Of a DNA stretch of 64,000 bases, positions 1 to 11,006 are shown piece by piece (position 1 is the first letter of the stretch; every line of letters starts with the position of its first letter). The DNA is from Rebecca billardiae RCC1528 (taxonomy: Eukaryota; Haptophyta). The notes beneath the pieces are model-generated. The model was not told where the DNA came from. It saw only the letters and a program-made list of their open reading frames with translations, and did not search any database. Made by a program: the position numbers and the translations under genes. The DNA is taken from contig OZ251238.1 of assembly GCA_965240325.2 (NCBI GenBank), positions 496,001-560,000 of the forward strand, read 5' to 3'.

Positions 1-402
1 GACAGCTCGTGCACAGCCGCAACGGCATCGCGCGCCTCCTCCTCCTCCTCCGTCACCGGCTTGGAGTACGAGGCGCGTGCAGGGGGCTTGACCTTGGTCA
101 ACACGGGCATCGCCGGCTTAGCCGTGGGTCCAGCCTGCGCGCAAGCAAGCGTCGCGCGGGTGTGGGGCCACGTCGGCGCATGCTGGCGGCATGCGCGTTT
201 TCACGCTGCGCGCGCGTACCGTTTTCCTGATCGCGGTCGAGCCAGACGCTTTCGGCGCGGTCTTCTCACCACGGAGGCGCGCCTCGAACTCCTCGATGTC
301 CTTGCTCACCTGATCCGCATCGTCGTTCTCCGCGTCGCTGTCCCCGAGCTGGTATGTGTCCTCCAGCGACACGGCTGCCATCTGCTTCTCGGCAGTCGCC
401 AT
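1..402 (-). CDS. Acidic protein of unknown function, 5' part (runs off the left edge)
   Basis: The minus strand starts with ATG at 402. A first exon of 61 codons (402-220) is rich in Asp and Glu (for example DSDAENDDADQVSKDIEEFE). It ends at ACG followed by GTACGC. A second exon can be placed at 134-1 after GCGCGCAG. The 85-nt intron keeps phase 0 and opens a frame to the window edge that reads AGPTAKPAMPV and then a run of five Glu. Without splicing the frame stops at 118. No family is recognised. The start lies 160 bp from the divergent coiled-coil gene, so the two probably share a promoter. The splice is inferred from signals and frame only. Confidence 0.6.
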
Positions 403-562
403 CCCTAACCGCCGCTTGACCAGCTGGGTCGGGTCCTTGGCTCCTTGCGTGCGGGTTGCTGCGGCCGTTCGTGACGCGAGATACTAGTATCTCCACATGT
501 ACAGGACTTTTCGATTCGAACACCGGCTTGCTTGCAGCATCAAACCGCCATCAGCATCCATC
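403..562. promoter_or_regulatory. Candidate bidirectional promoter with a 16-bp palindrome
   Basis: This 160-bp gap separates two divergent ATGs. It contains a perfect palindrome, GAGATACTAGTATCTC (478-493), 70 bp from the + gene. Promoter function is inferred from position only. Confidence 0.4.
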
Positions 563-1480
563 ATGGCGGAGGCGCGGTATGACGTCGAGACGCTGCTGCA
601 GGAGGTCATCCAGCTCGAGTCGCGCGTGGGCGCGATGCAGACCGAGCGGCTGGATCTCGAGCAGCGCGTGCTCGTCGCGCAGCAGCGGCAGGCGCAGCAC
701 ATGCGCCCGCATGCCGATCCGGAGGCCGTCGAGAAGATGGCGGAAACGCGGCTACGGCGGCAACTCGAAAACGTGCGCGCGCAGATCACCGCCAAGGAGA
801 CGGAGATGGCGGAGCTGCTCGAGAGGGATCCGCGCGCCGCGCTCGTGGTCCAGGTGCAGCAAGGCGTGGACAAGTACGTCGGCGAGTCCCGCCGGCTGCG
901 CCGCGCGCTGCACGAGCAGAAGGCGCTCGTCCAGCTCGGCCCTCGGCCCGCGTCCAAGCTGCCCACCGCTGAGCTCGAGGTCACGCAGTTGCGCACGCAG
1001 CTGCAGGAGGCGCAGAAGGAGATCGCGGCGCTGCGCGAGCAGACGGACGCGCTGAATAGCGAGGCCGTTCGCTGGGAGGAGCAACAGGGCGAGCTCAGTG
1101 GGGCTCTCAAGTAGGGCGCAGCGCGCCACCTGACCCTCGTGGCGCGCTCGGCACCGTCAGGCGCTCATGCGCGCGCGTCGCTCCGCGCGCACACTTGACT
1201 TTCCCTCCCCCCGCCCTCGCGCGCCACGTCTAGGCGGGAGGACGAGCACGCGGGCGGACCCGTGGGCTCACACGCCGAGGGCGAGCGCGCCATCCGCGCG
1301 GCGCTTGCCGAGCTGGACGCGTCGGAGGCGCTCGCCGAGCAGCGGCACGCGGTGCAGCTCGACGAGCTCCGCGCTGAGAACGAGGCGCTGGAGGCGAAGC
1401 TGGAGGAGGTGACGCGGCAGATGAGCGTGCTGCGAGAAGGGATGCCGCACTACGCCGCGCTGAACGCCGCGGGGGCCTGA
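563..1480 (+). CDS. Coiled-coil protein, two exons, 264 aa
   Basis: Exon 1 is 563-1110 and exon 2 is 1234-1480. The intron (1111-1233) begins GTAGGG and ends with a pyrimidine-rich stretch and CACGTCTAG. Joining restores a Lys codon and continues the same heptad-rich character, which supports one gene rather than two. Residues about 5-180 are almost entirely helical and charged (for example LRTQLQEAQKEIAALREQ), and exon 2 continues with LRAENEALEAKLEEVTRQM. There is no signal peptide or membrane segment. Proteins of this kind are often cytoskeletal, ciliary or Golgi tethers, but nothing here identifies the family. The first in-frame ATG after the promoter gap was chosen as the start. Confidence 0.75.
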
Positions 1481-1930
1481 GCGAGCGCGGTGGGAGCGAG
1501 CGTGAGCGCAGCGGCAGCGGCGGCTGAGTCGGCCGCCGGGCCCTATCTCGTCGTGGACCGAGGGCGAGAAGTAAGAGCATATCACCATGAGCAGCGCCAC
1601 TGTCACAGCCAGCAGGCGCATCTGGGACACCCGCCCTGCTGTGGTGCCAGCCTGTGCCGCGTAGGCTTGACAATCGGATGTCGTTACTCGGGCGGGCACC
1701 GCGTATATATACTGATCATATATATATCGGCTGCGATCGGAGCGGCTGACTCCGCGCGGATCCCGGGGCCGGCTGATGCGGGCGCGCGGCCGACGGCGGC
1801 ACCGTGACCGCGGCACGAATTAATCCGCGCCACGATGGCAGCGAGCGCAGACCCGGAGTGCCACGGGCACGACGGTCAGTATAGTGATCGATCTCTCTCT
1901 CTCTCTCGACTCTCTCTCTCTCTCTCTCCG

Positions 1931-2005
<75 letters not shown>

Positions 2006-2141
2006 ACGCCTACTCTAGTCGTAGTACTCAACGTACCCGACTAGCTCAGCACTCACGGTCAGTCATGCTACTCAGACACTCCGAATCACTACGTACTATA
2101 CTCATATACAGTCGATCTACAGACGCGATGTAGCGTCTTAA
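1481..2141. other. Intergenic, no gene seen
   Basis: This stretch holds short TA-rich runs near 1706-1730 and the TC microsatellite listed separately. No convincing exon was found on either strand. Confidence 0.5.
1891..2001. repeat. (TC)n microsatellite
   Basis: About 110 bp of TC dinucleotides with a few interruptions (TCGAC, TCCGTC, TGACTC). Confidence 0.95.
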
Positions 2142-3494
2142 CCCCTATTGTGGAACGGACCCCTATTGTGGAACGGCGCCAGTTTTTCCTATGTAGAGCT
2201 CGGATGTCGCGGAGGCGATGAGATCGGCGGCTACCGCCGTGTGCGCCTGGCCAAGGCGCGTCCAACGAGCCCAAGAACGTCGCCATAGCCCCACCCCAGC
2301 GCCGTCCGCTGCCGATCGTTTGCTGGAGTCAGAGCTGAGAATCTGGTGTGAAAAAATGGTTTTCGGCTCCTGTAGGCCGAAGCTTCGGCCGGGAGGGCGC
2401 GCACGGTATTTTTGGGAGCTCCCCGAAAGCAGCCCGGGCAGGGAATCAAGCCGGCTTGCCGCTGCCGCACTCGTGGATGGAGCGCGAGTGACACGAATTG
2501 GGTCAGGTCAGCATGGCTGATTCCTGGGTTGGAGGGTCGAGGACGCCCCGCCGCGGCGGGGGGCGGTGCGGCGGCGCGAGCTGACTGGTGGCGATGATGA
2601 ACGCGTAGCCGAAGGTGCCGGACCGTCAGGCGACGCCCAACCCCGCAAAGCAGCTTCATCGCCTGCCGACCGCGCGAGAGCCGCGCCGCGCGAAGCGGCT
2701 GGGCGCGAGTGGACTACGACCCGCCGGATGCAGCCATCAGGGACTGTGTGTAGAGCGGGGAGCTGGCGTGAGGGCACAGCTGTCGCCGACTTCGGCTCAT
2801 ATGCCGTGACAACGGGCCACGCTCTGTCGGATGGTGAAGGACCCGACCAGCCCGTCGAGGCCGCTGGGGCTGAAGCCGCGGCTGAGCGGCTGTGACGGTC
2901 GAGCAGATGCACACCAACTGGGTCGCGGAGATAGCGCTACTCGGCTTCGCGCCGACCACGCGGCAGGTCTGCATCGATGCGGCGCTCCTCTTCCTGCGTA
3001 GCGGCGCGCCCTTCTCGACGCTCTCCAGCATGCCCTGGAAGCGGTGGTGTCGGCGGCGGCTCCGGCGCCACGCGAAGGCGAGCGAGCGTCGATGACGGAC
3101 ACGCTCGTCGACCGCATCACTCATCGTGGAGAGGGTTCGCGCGGGCAAGACGTGCCCCCCGGCGGCTGCGGGGTCGAGGGCGGGTGCCCACACCACCAGC
3201 ACGCCGGCGAGCGCCAGTGGGCCGACTGCGAACGCTCAGGAGCCAGCAGTGGCACCGTCCTGAGCGAGGAACCAAAATCGTTCCACAATAGGGGTCAGTC
3301 GACCCGTCGACGCACCCCGCGGGCGCGCGCGCGCGCGCGCGCGCGCGCGGGCTAGTTCCGAGCTCCGCACCTTCAGAGGTGTATGGTCCCTTCGGTAGGA
3401 CCCATGGCCAGTACCTGACACCGTAAGATCGCTCGCCGAGCCGCACTACCTCGCCCTAGGGGCGGAAAACCCGAAAATCGTTCCACAATAGGGG
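2142..3494. mobile_element. piggyBac-like non-autonomous element
   Basis: The ends are perfect inverted repeats, CCCCTATTGTGGAACG at 2142-2157 and its complement at 3479-3494. Each is flanked outside by TTAA (2138-2141 and 3495-3498). TTAA target duplications and termini beginning CCC are the signature of the piggyBac superfamily. A second, internal pair of the same repeat sits at 2158-2175 and 3279-3296. The 1,353-bp interior has only short frames in all phases, and no DDE transposase motif was recognised, so the element is probably mobilised in trans. A GC dinucleotide run lies near 3323-3350. Confidence 0.8.
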
Positions 3495-4020
3495 TTAAGA
3501 CGTTACTGTCAGACGAGTACACTCATACTGTCTACTGCTGCTAAGCTATATATATATATAGTACCGTCGATCGATACGATCTGCTGCTCGACGACTGCGC
3601 GCATATATAGCCTACCATCGTCGCGCCACATATATCAGAGTCGGATCGGATACTATGACGTACGGCGATGAGACACACTGCTCGGACTGACGGCTCACTG
3701 ACGCGCCGGCGCGAAGGCATCGTCGGATCGTGGCGGATCAGCGCGGCGTCTGCCGAGTGGGACAGAACTAATCACGGTAGTGAGCACATTGGGAATCGTG
3801 GCAGCGCGAAAGTAATGATGAGTCGCGCCGCACGAGACGGCGCAGCGTGGATCGGCACTCCGACTCCGCACTCCGACTCCGCCGCGCCACTCCGCCGACT
3901 GCGACGATACATCGATCCTACGCGACGACTGCGCCGCGCCCGCGCTGCAGTCAGCCGCGCCGGAGATCGGGACGATGGGGCCAGCACCACGTGGCAGCGC
4001 CATGCAGCTCGGCCGCGCGG
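3495..4020. other. Intergenic, no gene seen
   Basis: Contains short TA runs around 3547-3560 and 3600-3635 and no exon that could be supported. It is the 3' flank of the ankyrin gene. Confidence 0.5.
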
Positions 4021-5754
4021 CTACTGGGCGCTCATGAGACGCCAGCTCACGCGGCTCATGAGCGGCGGCGCGCCGCGGGGGACCGTGGGCGACGCGGGCT
4101 GCTCGGCGCCGCCGCGCTGCGGCGACTGCCGCTTGGGCGCTGCGCTGCCAAACTTGGGGAGGAGGCTGGGCGAGGTCGGGGTGCCGTAGGTGCCGCTGGT
4201 GGTCGAGCTGCCGCCCGTCGAGCCCGCGCTGAGCGACGAGCGGCTGCCGGCGCGCGCGCGCGTGAGCTGCGCGAGCCAGCCCCAGCCGGCCGGCGCGGGC
4301 TCCGCGCCGGCGCCCGCATCTGACGCTGATGACTGGGCCGAGGCTTCGGAGGCGGAGGAGGGCGTGTGGACGGGGGCGTTGGCGCCGTGCGCGATCAGCA
4401 CGGACTCGCAGCGGGTGTGCCCGCGCTCGCGCGCCATCTGCAGCGGCGTGCGCCCGGCCGAGCGCGCGGTGGGCACCGCGCCCCGCTCAATGAGCAGCGA
4501 GGCGCACTCGACCGAGCCAGCGTCGCACGCTGCGCACAGCGCCGCAGGGTCTGTGTCCGCGGGCGCGCCTCCGTCGAGCAGCAGGCGCACGCACGCAAAG
4601 TGGCCGCCGCCCGCCGCGCGCGCGAGCGCGCTCACGCCCTGCGCGTCGCGCGCGCCGATCGCCGCGCCGTCGGCCGCGCCGTCGGCCGCGCCACCGGAGC
4701 CGGCCGCGCCGCCGGCCGCGCCGCCGGCCGCGCCGCCGGCCGCGCCGCCGGCCGCGCGCGCGCCGAGCAGCTCGGCAACACACTCAGCGTGGCCGTGCGC
4801 GCACGCGTCCATGAGCGCGGTGATGCCGTGCGAGTCCGCGGCGCGCGCGTCCGCGCCCGCCTCGAGCAGCGCGCGCGCCGTCGGCGCGTGCCCGTGCCCG
4901 CACGCCAGCATCAGCGCGGTGGAGCCGTCGTCCTGCGCGTGCCCCGGCGCGGCCGAGGCCGCGAGCAGCGCGCGCACGCAGGGCTCGCGGCCGCGCTCGG
5001 CCGCGTGGAGCAGCGCCGTGCCGCCGAGCGCGTCGACGGCGTGCACGTCCGCGCCGCCGGCGAGCAGCGCGCGCACGCACTCCGCGCCGCCCGCCTCCGC
5101 CGCCACCATCAGCGCCGTGCGCCCGTCCGGAGCCGCCGCGTCGACGGGCGCGCGGCCGCGCCGCAGGAGCTCAGCCACAGCGGCCGCGTGGCCGGCGCGG
5201 CTCGCGTGTAGCAGGGAGTGCCAGCCGTCGTGGGTGCGGCTCGCCGCGGGGCAGCCCGCCTCGAGGAGCAGCCGCACGCAGCGCGTGCGCCCGTCCGCGG
5301 CCGCGTGCTCGAGCGCCGACCAGCCGGACGCGTCGCGCGCGTGCACGTCCGCCTTGGCCGAGAGCAGCGCTGCGAGGATCTCCCCGTGGCCCTCTGCGGC
5401 CGCGTGCATGAGCGCGGTGCCGCCGCCGCTCGCGGCGAGGTTGGGGCTCGCGCGGTGCTCGAGCAGCAGCGCGGCGAGGCCGGCGTGCCCCGCGGCCGCG
5501 GCGTGCATCAGCGCCGTGCCGCCGTCCGTCGCCTGCTGGTCCACGCGCGCGCCGCTCGCCAGCAGCAGCGCCGCCGCCTCGGCTGAGCCGAGCGTCGCGG
5601 CGTGCAGCAGTGGTGTGCCCCCGTCCGCGGCCGTGAGCGATGGGTCAGCACGCGCGCCGAGCAGCGAGGCGACGGCGTCGGTGTGGCCCGAGGCGCACGC
5701 GTGCATCAGCGCGCTCCAGCCGCGCGCGTCCGTCGCGTCGGGCGCCGCGCAGCC

Positions 5755-5785
<31 letters not shown>

Positions 5786-8457
5786 CCCAGCAGCGCGTCG
5801 AGAGCGGCGCAGCGGCCGTGCGCTGCGGCAATCATCAGAGCGGTCGCACCGCTGGCCGCGATCGGGACCGCGACGTCGGCGCGCGCGCGCACGAGCGCTC
5901 GCACGCACTCGGCGCTGCCCACGCGGCACGCGTGCAGCAGGGCGGTCAGCTCGCGCGCGCTGCGCGCGTCCACGTCCGCGCCCGCCGCGAGCACCGCGCG
6001 CGCGCACCGCGCGTCCGCGCGCGCGCACGCGAGCGCGAGCGCCGTCCAGCCTGCCGCGGCCGAGCGGCGCGACGGGTCGGCGCCGTGCTCGAGGAGAAGC
6101 GCGACGACGTGCGCGTGGCCGGCGTGCACCGCCGCGAGCAGCGCCGTCACGCCGTCCGCCGCCGGCACGTCCGCCGTCGCGCCCGCGGCGAGCAGCACGC
6201 GCGCGCACGCGAGCTCGCCGGCGGCACACGCCATGGTCAGAGCGCTCGCGCCGCCGTCGGGGCCGGCACGCGCGTCGACGTCCACGCCGCTGGCGCGGAC
6301 GAGGCGCGCGATGAGGCGCTCGTGCGCGCGCACGCGCGCGCGCGTGCCGCGCTCGAGGTGCCACGCGGCGTGCAGCAGCAGCAGCGCAGGCGACGTCGCC
6401 TCTGCCGTCGCCTCGCCCGACTGCGCGTCGGCGGCGTCGGCGGCACCGGCGTCGGCGGCACCGGCGGTGGCGGCGCCGAAACGCGCCTCGACGCCGCGGG
6501 CCGCGGCCACGGTGTCTCCTGTCGGCTCGGCCAGCGGGGTGGGCGCGCGTTTGGGCGCGAGCTCGCGCAGCGGCGGCGCGCTGCCCTCGGGCAGCAGCCG
6601 GTGCTCGCCGCCCAGCCCCTCGTCCAGCTGCCGCTCGAGCTCGTCGAGGCAGTCCGGGACGGAGTCCGGGCCGGCGGCCGGCGCGGCGCACGCGGCGCGC
6701 AGCAACGCCCACACACCGAGGCGGAGGTGGCCGTCTGCGGCGTGCGCGCGCAGGGTGGGCGGGGGCGTGGGCGGCGGCGCGGCGGGGCGGGGCAGCGCGG
6801 CGGGCGCCGAGCCGCGCCGGTGCGTCGCGCCCGACGCCGCCGGCACCGCCACCGAGCGCCGCCGCCGCGCCAGCTGCGCGACCGCGCCCACGCCCTCCGC
6901 GCCTGCTCCGCCGCCCTCCGCCGCCGCGGCCGCCGCGTCGGCGGCGGCGTCGTCGTCCTCGTCGTGGGTGGCGGGCTCGGCGCCGAGCCACGCGCCGAAG
7001 CTCGGGTGGAAGAGGCGCAGCTCCGGCGGCGCGCGCCCCGCCCCGCCCTCGCCCAGCGCCTCGCCCGAGCCCCCGCCCAGCAGCGCGTCGAGGCAGCTCG
7101 TCACTCGAGCATCGACGGCGCCGTCTGATTGCAGAGACGGGGAGAGTGCGCGCGCGGCGCCGCGGAGCGTGCGCACGCCGAGCGCGGGCGGGAGCGCGGG
7201 CGTGCACACGGGCTCGGGGCCGGGGCCGGTCGCGCGCGCCGCGCCGACGCCCGGCTCGGCCGCCGCGGCGAGCACCTCGAGCAGCGGCCGCGCCGCCGCC
7301 TGCGCCTGCGCCGTTGGCAGCTCAGCGGCCAGTAGCGCGCTGTAGTGCGGAGCCACCGCGCCAAGCAGGCGGTGGCCGCTGCCGCCGTGCGCGGAGGGGC
7401 CGCTGGCGAGCGCGTCGCGCAGCAGCGCGTGCGCGTGCAGCATGCTGCCGTCGGCGAGCGCGCACACGCGCGCCTCGCCCGCCGCCAGCGTCGCCTCCGC
7501 CTCGCGCGCCGGCACGTGCGCCAAGGGCGACGCCCACGCCTGCGCCAGCACGCGCGTGGTCAGCTCAGCCACGTCCGCGCGCGCCTCGGCGCTGTCCGGC
7601 CGCATGCGGAGCACGCGCCACGCGGGCCGCGGCGTGCCCGGCTTGGGCGCGGGCGCGCCGCCGCCCTCCACGCCCAGCGCCGCGCCGAGCGCGCGCTCCG
7701 AGCGCGCCGACACGATCACGCGCACCCAGCTCGGCAGCGAGGGCAGGGCGCGCGCAATCACATCCGCAATCGTCGGCCGGCCGACCGCGTCGCGCGCGGC
7801 GGCGTCGAGCGCGTCGACGAGGAGGAGGCACGTGCCCTCGGGGCGCTCGCGCCGGTGCAGCTGGCGCAGCGGCGTCGCCACCATCTTGACGAACGCGGCC
7901 ACCGGGTCTTCGTCGACGCTCGCGTCGCGCGCGCCGGCGTCGGCGTCGGCGTCGCCGTCCGCGTCCGCGCTCAGCAGAGCGTCGTACGCGGGGAGCTGGC
8001 GGCGGAGCTGCGCGCAGATGTTGCGCACGAAGAGCCGCGCGCTCAGCGTGCGCTTCTCCTCCACCGTGCAGATGTGCGCGCACAGCGTGTGCGCCTCCAC
8101 GTCCGCCGGGCCGTGCGCGCGCGCGCCCGGCGCGCGCCCGAACGGCATCAGCTGCGCGAGGACGGCCGACTTGCCGCAGCCGAGCGGGCCGACGAGCGCG
8201 AGGAGGTGTGGGGCCATCGGGTCGGAGGCCCACTCGCGGATCGAGCCGAGCAGCTCGCGCCGGCCCACGAAGCCGAGCTGGCCCGCCTGCGCCGCGCGCT
8301 GGGCGAACAGGGCGTCGAGAGGTGGCTCGGGGGGGCCGTCGCCGCGGCCGGCCACGGCGCGCGAGGGCGCGGTGGGGGAGGAGGCCCCGCCGGTGAGCTC
8401 GCTCAGCAAGTTCTCCGCCACCTTGGAGAAGGACGAGCGGCGGCGGCGCTGCTGCAT
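4021..8457 (-). CDS. P-loop NTPase with about 18 ankyrin repeats, 1,478 aa
   Basis: One long exon. The frame is open to 8580, but that codon is GTG; the first ATG is at 8457 (MQQRRRRSSF). Residues about 90-97 are a Walker A motif, GPLGCGKS. About 210-219 is a Walker B-like strand, CLLLVDALDA. About 245-256 is VRVIVSARSERA, which fits a NACHT/STAND or related AAA fold. After an Ala/Pro-rich linker, about 18 ankyrin repeats follow (TALMHAAAAGHA-type cores) from about residue 690 to 1400. One repeat is split by a Gly-Gly-Ala-Ala stretch coded at about 4680-4760. The C-terminus is Ser/Pro-rich. No signal peptide is seen. NTPase plus ankyrin proteins act as signalling switches or scaffolds, and some are immune-type receptors. 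The specific role here is unknown. Confidence 0.9.
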
Positions 8458-9685
8458 CTCGCCCTCGGAGCGCGTCGAGCGACTCTCGCGCCCGGGCGTG
8501 GTGACGATGACGCAGGCCCAGGACCGGCGATGCTCCGTCAACAGGTGCCGATGCGCGGGCGGCCGCGGAATCCCGCTCACCGCGCCGCCCGGCGCGGGTC
8601 CGAAGCGTCGAGGACCTGCGCTCTGTCTCGTCGCCTCCCCGGTCCGGTGCGGGCGCGGGGTCAGAACCTCCCATCAACCAATCGCTTTCGATTCAATTTA
8701 GGGTGCTGGCCAATGAGCGCTCACGGACGAGCCAAAAGATCCCTCCGAAGGTCCGCCGAAAACAGATGATGCCCGTTTGCCACGCACACGGTTGGCCTCC
8801 CGTCAATCCGCCGCCATGCACCCGACATCGAAAGCATGGCGCCGCCCCGGCCGTGGTGCGGGGCGGCTTGCTAGGAGCAGACCCGACATGTGGGCGGCCG
8901 CAACCCTGGAGGTGCTATGGGCAACGTCGATGCCGCGCCACCTCGCTGTCCTTCTGCCCGGGGCGCTCGCGGTAGCGACTAGCGTTGTCTGAGGTCGGAG
9001 GCTGACACAGAGGGGTCGGGCGCGCTCCGCTCAGAGCATGGGCTCTGGAGAAGACTCTTGATTTGCCCTTGTTGTGAGCACTGCCATGAGAAGTGAAAGG
9101 TAGTGCTTGACCTTACCGCCAAACAACCCTGCCACGTTGATGAGCTGCATGGTCACATCCGCGGGACGAGCGCGAGTAGCCTACCGGGGAGAATGCCGTC
9201 GGGCGCGTTGCCCCGCGCGGGCCCCGGCCCTCGCCCCGGTCAGCCCAGCCCCGCCTCAGCCTGCGGCCCCGCGCGGCACCGTTATACTAGCATTCTGAGT
9301 GTAATTGAAACGGAGGGCCTGATGATGAGACGCTTCGCGGAGTTGGGCGGGAACCTTGGGCGGAAACCGCCGCCGGACCCGCCGCGGTCGGATAGCGCGG
9401 ATAATTACGCGGGCCGGCTGTCTGATCACGGTCCGATCGAACTAGTCGTCCGCCGGACTAGCGCTGATCGCAATATCCTGGAGTCTGACTGAGTCGTCGA
9501 CACGAGCCACGTTCACGGACTGGGTCGCGCCTCGCGGCACCGCCCGCACCGCCGACCGTCGTCGCGGCCGTCTGAAACAATAATAGCCAGTAGGCACACA
9601 GCCTGGTCGGCCAAGCTGGGCGGCGTGGACGCGCTACGGGGCCGAGAGAGGATGTGATGGCGCGACCCGCGCGGGCAGAGCGACG
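8458..9685. other. Intergenic, no gene seen
   Basis: The 5' flank of the ankyrin gene and the 3' flank of the next minus-strand gene. Codon and composition patterns do not support an exon on either strand. Confidence 0.5.
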
Positions 9686-10774
9686 CTATCCTCGCAATCG
9701 TCGCGCCGCGCGGCGGCCGAGTAGCCGTCGCAGCGCGCCGCGCGCCCCGCGAAGCGCACGGCCGGGCGGGTCCTGCATGAAGGATAACGACACGCCGCGC
9801 GGCACGTCTGGCTCGGGCAGCGCGCCGGCGATGCGCGTGGGCGCGGCCGGCTTCTTCGCCGGCGTGGGGCTGGAGTCGTGTAGGTACCACAGGCCCACCG
9901 ACTTGAGCTTCTTCAGCTTGAGCCACTGCTGCTTGCCCTTGTTGTGGCAGTGCGCGATGATGACCCCGCTGGACGCGTTCAGCTTCTGGCCCTTGGGGCA
10001 GATGCGTCTGAACGTGCTGTGGGCGAGCATCGCGACGCGCAAGCCGGTGTACGTCCTGTTGGGGCGCATGACGGTGCCATAGCTCGTGTGCGCGCTTGGG
10101 ATGTACGCGAGCCGCCCCTCATCCCATCGCACGCGCTCGCGCAGCAGGTTGCGGTTGAAGTCTGTCTGGTCCTCGCGCATGGGCACAGTCAGCGCGTCGA
10201 GTGCGGCCGCGACGCGCGGGTCTGAGCCGCGGAAGAAGACAAAGCCCATGCACACCGTCGCGCCCCAGACGGCGGAGACGGAAGGGGGCGAGGAGCCTCG
10301 CGACGCGACGATCCCCGCGTCGATCCCTTGCAGGGCCTGCAGCGGGTCGTGCAGCCAGAGCGCGTCCAGGTCGCTGATCAGCACGTCGCGGCCGGCGCGC
10401 ACGAGTTCGCGCACGTAGGGGATGCGCTTAGTGTACGTCTTCGCCGCGCCCCTGCCGGCCTGCTGCACGGCGCGGCAGCGCCAGCCGCGGTGCACCGCCA
10501 CCAGCGGCCCGACGACTCTGTCCGTGCATAGCAGGTGCACGTCCCACGCGCGCAGCATGGACGGGATCGCGGGCGCGAGGATGAAGTTTTCAAACACGCG
10601 CAAGTACGCCGCGTTGAGGACGAGTACGACGACCGGGCGGGTGTCGGCGGGCGTAGTCGGGATCAGACTCGCCGGCTGCTGCGCCATCGCGCGCCCGCCC
10701 GCCGGCGGCGGCCACACGCACGGTGTGGCCGCCAGCGCGAGCCACACCGCCCCGCCGAGCCGCCGAGTCCCCAT
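9686..10774 (-). CDS. Nucleotide-diphospho-sugar transferase-like protein (GT77/PF03407 type), 362 aa
   Basis: A single exon from ATG 10774; the frame is open upstream to 10804 but that codon is TTG. The N-terminus (MGTRRLGGAVWLALAATPCV) looks like a signal peptide or anchor. The mid region has RDVLISDLDALWLHDP, a DxD motif in the setting typical of the Nucleotid_trans family. GFVFFRG and DQTDFNR follow, both expected in that fold. Such enzymes transfer arabinose, galactose or similar sugars in the Golgi. The C-terminus after about residue 300 is basic and low in complexity (repeated Arg), so the true end could differ. The family is inferred from motifs, and the donor sugar is not known. Confidence 0.8.
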   Translation of the reverse strand: MGTRRLGGAVWLALAATPCVWPPPAGGRAMAQQPASLIPTTPADTRPVVVLVLNAAYLRVFENFILAPAIPSMLRAWDVHLLCTDRVVGPLVAVHRGWRCRAVQQAGRGAAKTYTKRIPYVRELVRAGRDVLISDLDALWLHDPLQALQGIDAGIVASRGSSPPSVSAVWGATVCMGFVFFRGSDPRVAAALDALTVPMREDQTDFNRNLLRERVRWDEGRLAYIPSAHTSYGTVMRPNRTYTGLRVAMLAHSTFRRICPKGQKLNASSGVIIAHCHNKGKQQWLKLKKLKSVGLWYLHDSSPTPAKKPAAPTRIAGALPEPDVPRGVSLSFMQDPPGRALRGARGALRRLLGRRAARRLRG

Positions 10775-11006
10775 CGCCGCGGCGTCGGTACCTGTGGGGG
10801 TCAAGCTATTACTGTAAGGCGTTGTCTGTACAGTGCGACTCTTAGTTTATCGTACAGTAGCAGTGCCCTGAAGGGCTGCCGGAAGGGTCGCGCAAGCTTG
10901 CAAACGACTGTGACTGTGTACGCACCGGGTATCATACGTACTGCGGTACTGTACTATACTAATTATTCCTTTCCGGCTATGCGCGCAGTAGTTAGTCATG
11001 GGGGCC

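Noticed and set aside
4190-7345. A 1,051-codon open frame on the + strand opposite the ankyrin gene, and several 300-500-codon companions
   Set aside because: Very GC-rich codons leave antisense frames open. They are Ser/Ala/Arg monotonous, with no motif, while the minus frame has clear P-loop and ankyrin repeats.
8458-8580. N-terminal extension of the ankyrin protein
   Set aside because: The frame is open, but the first codon is GTG and there is no ATG before 8457.
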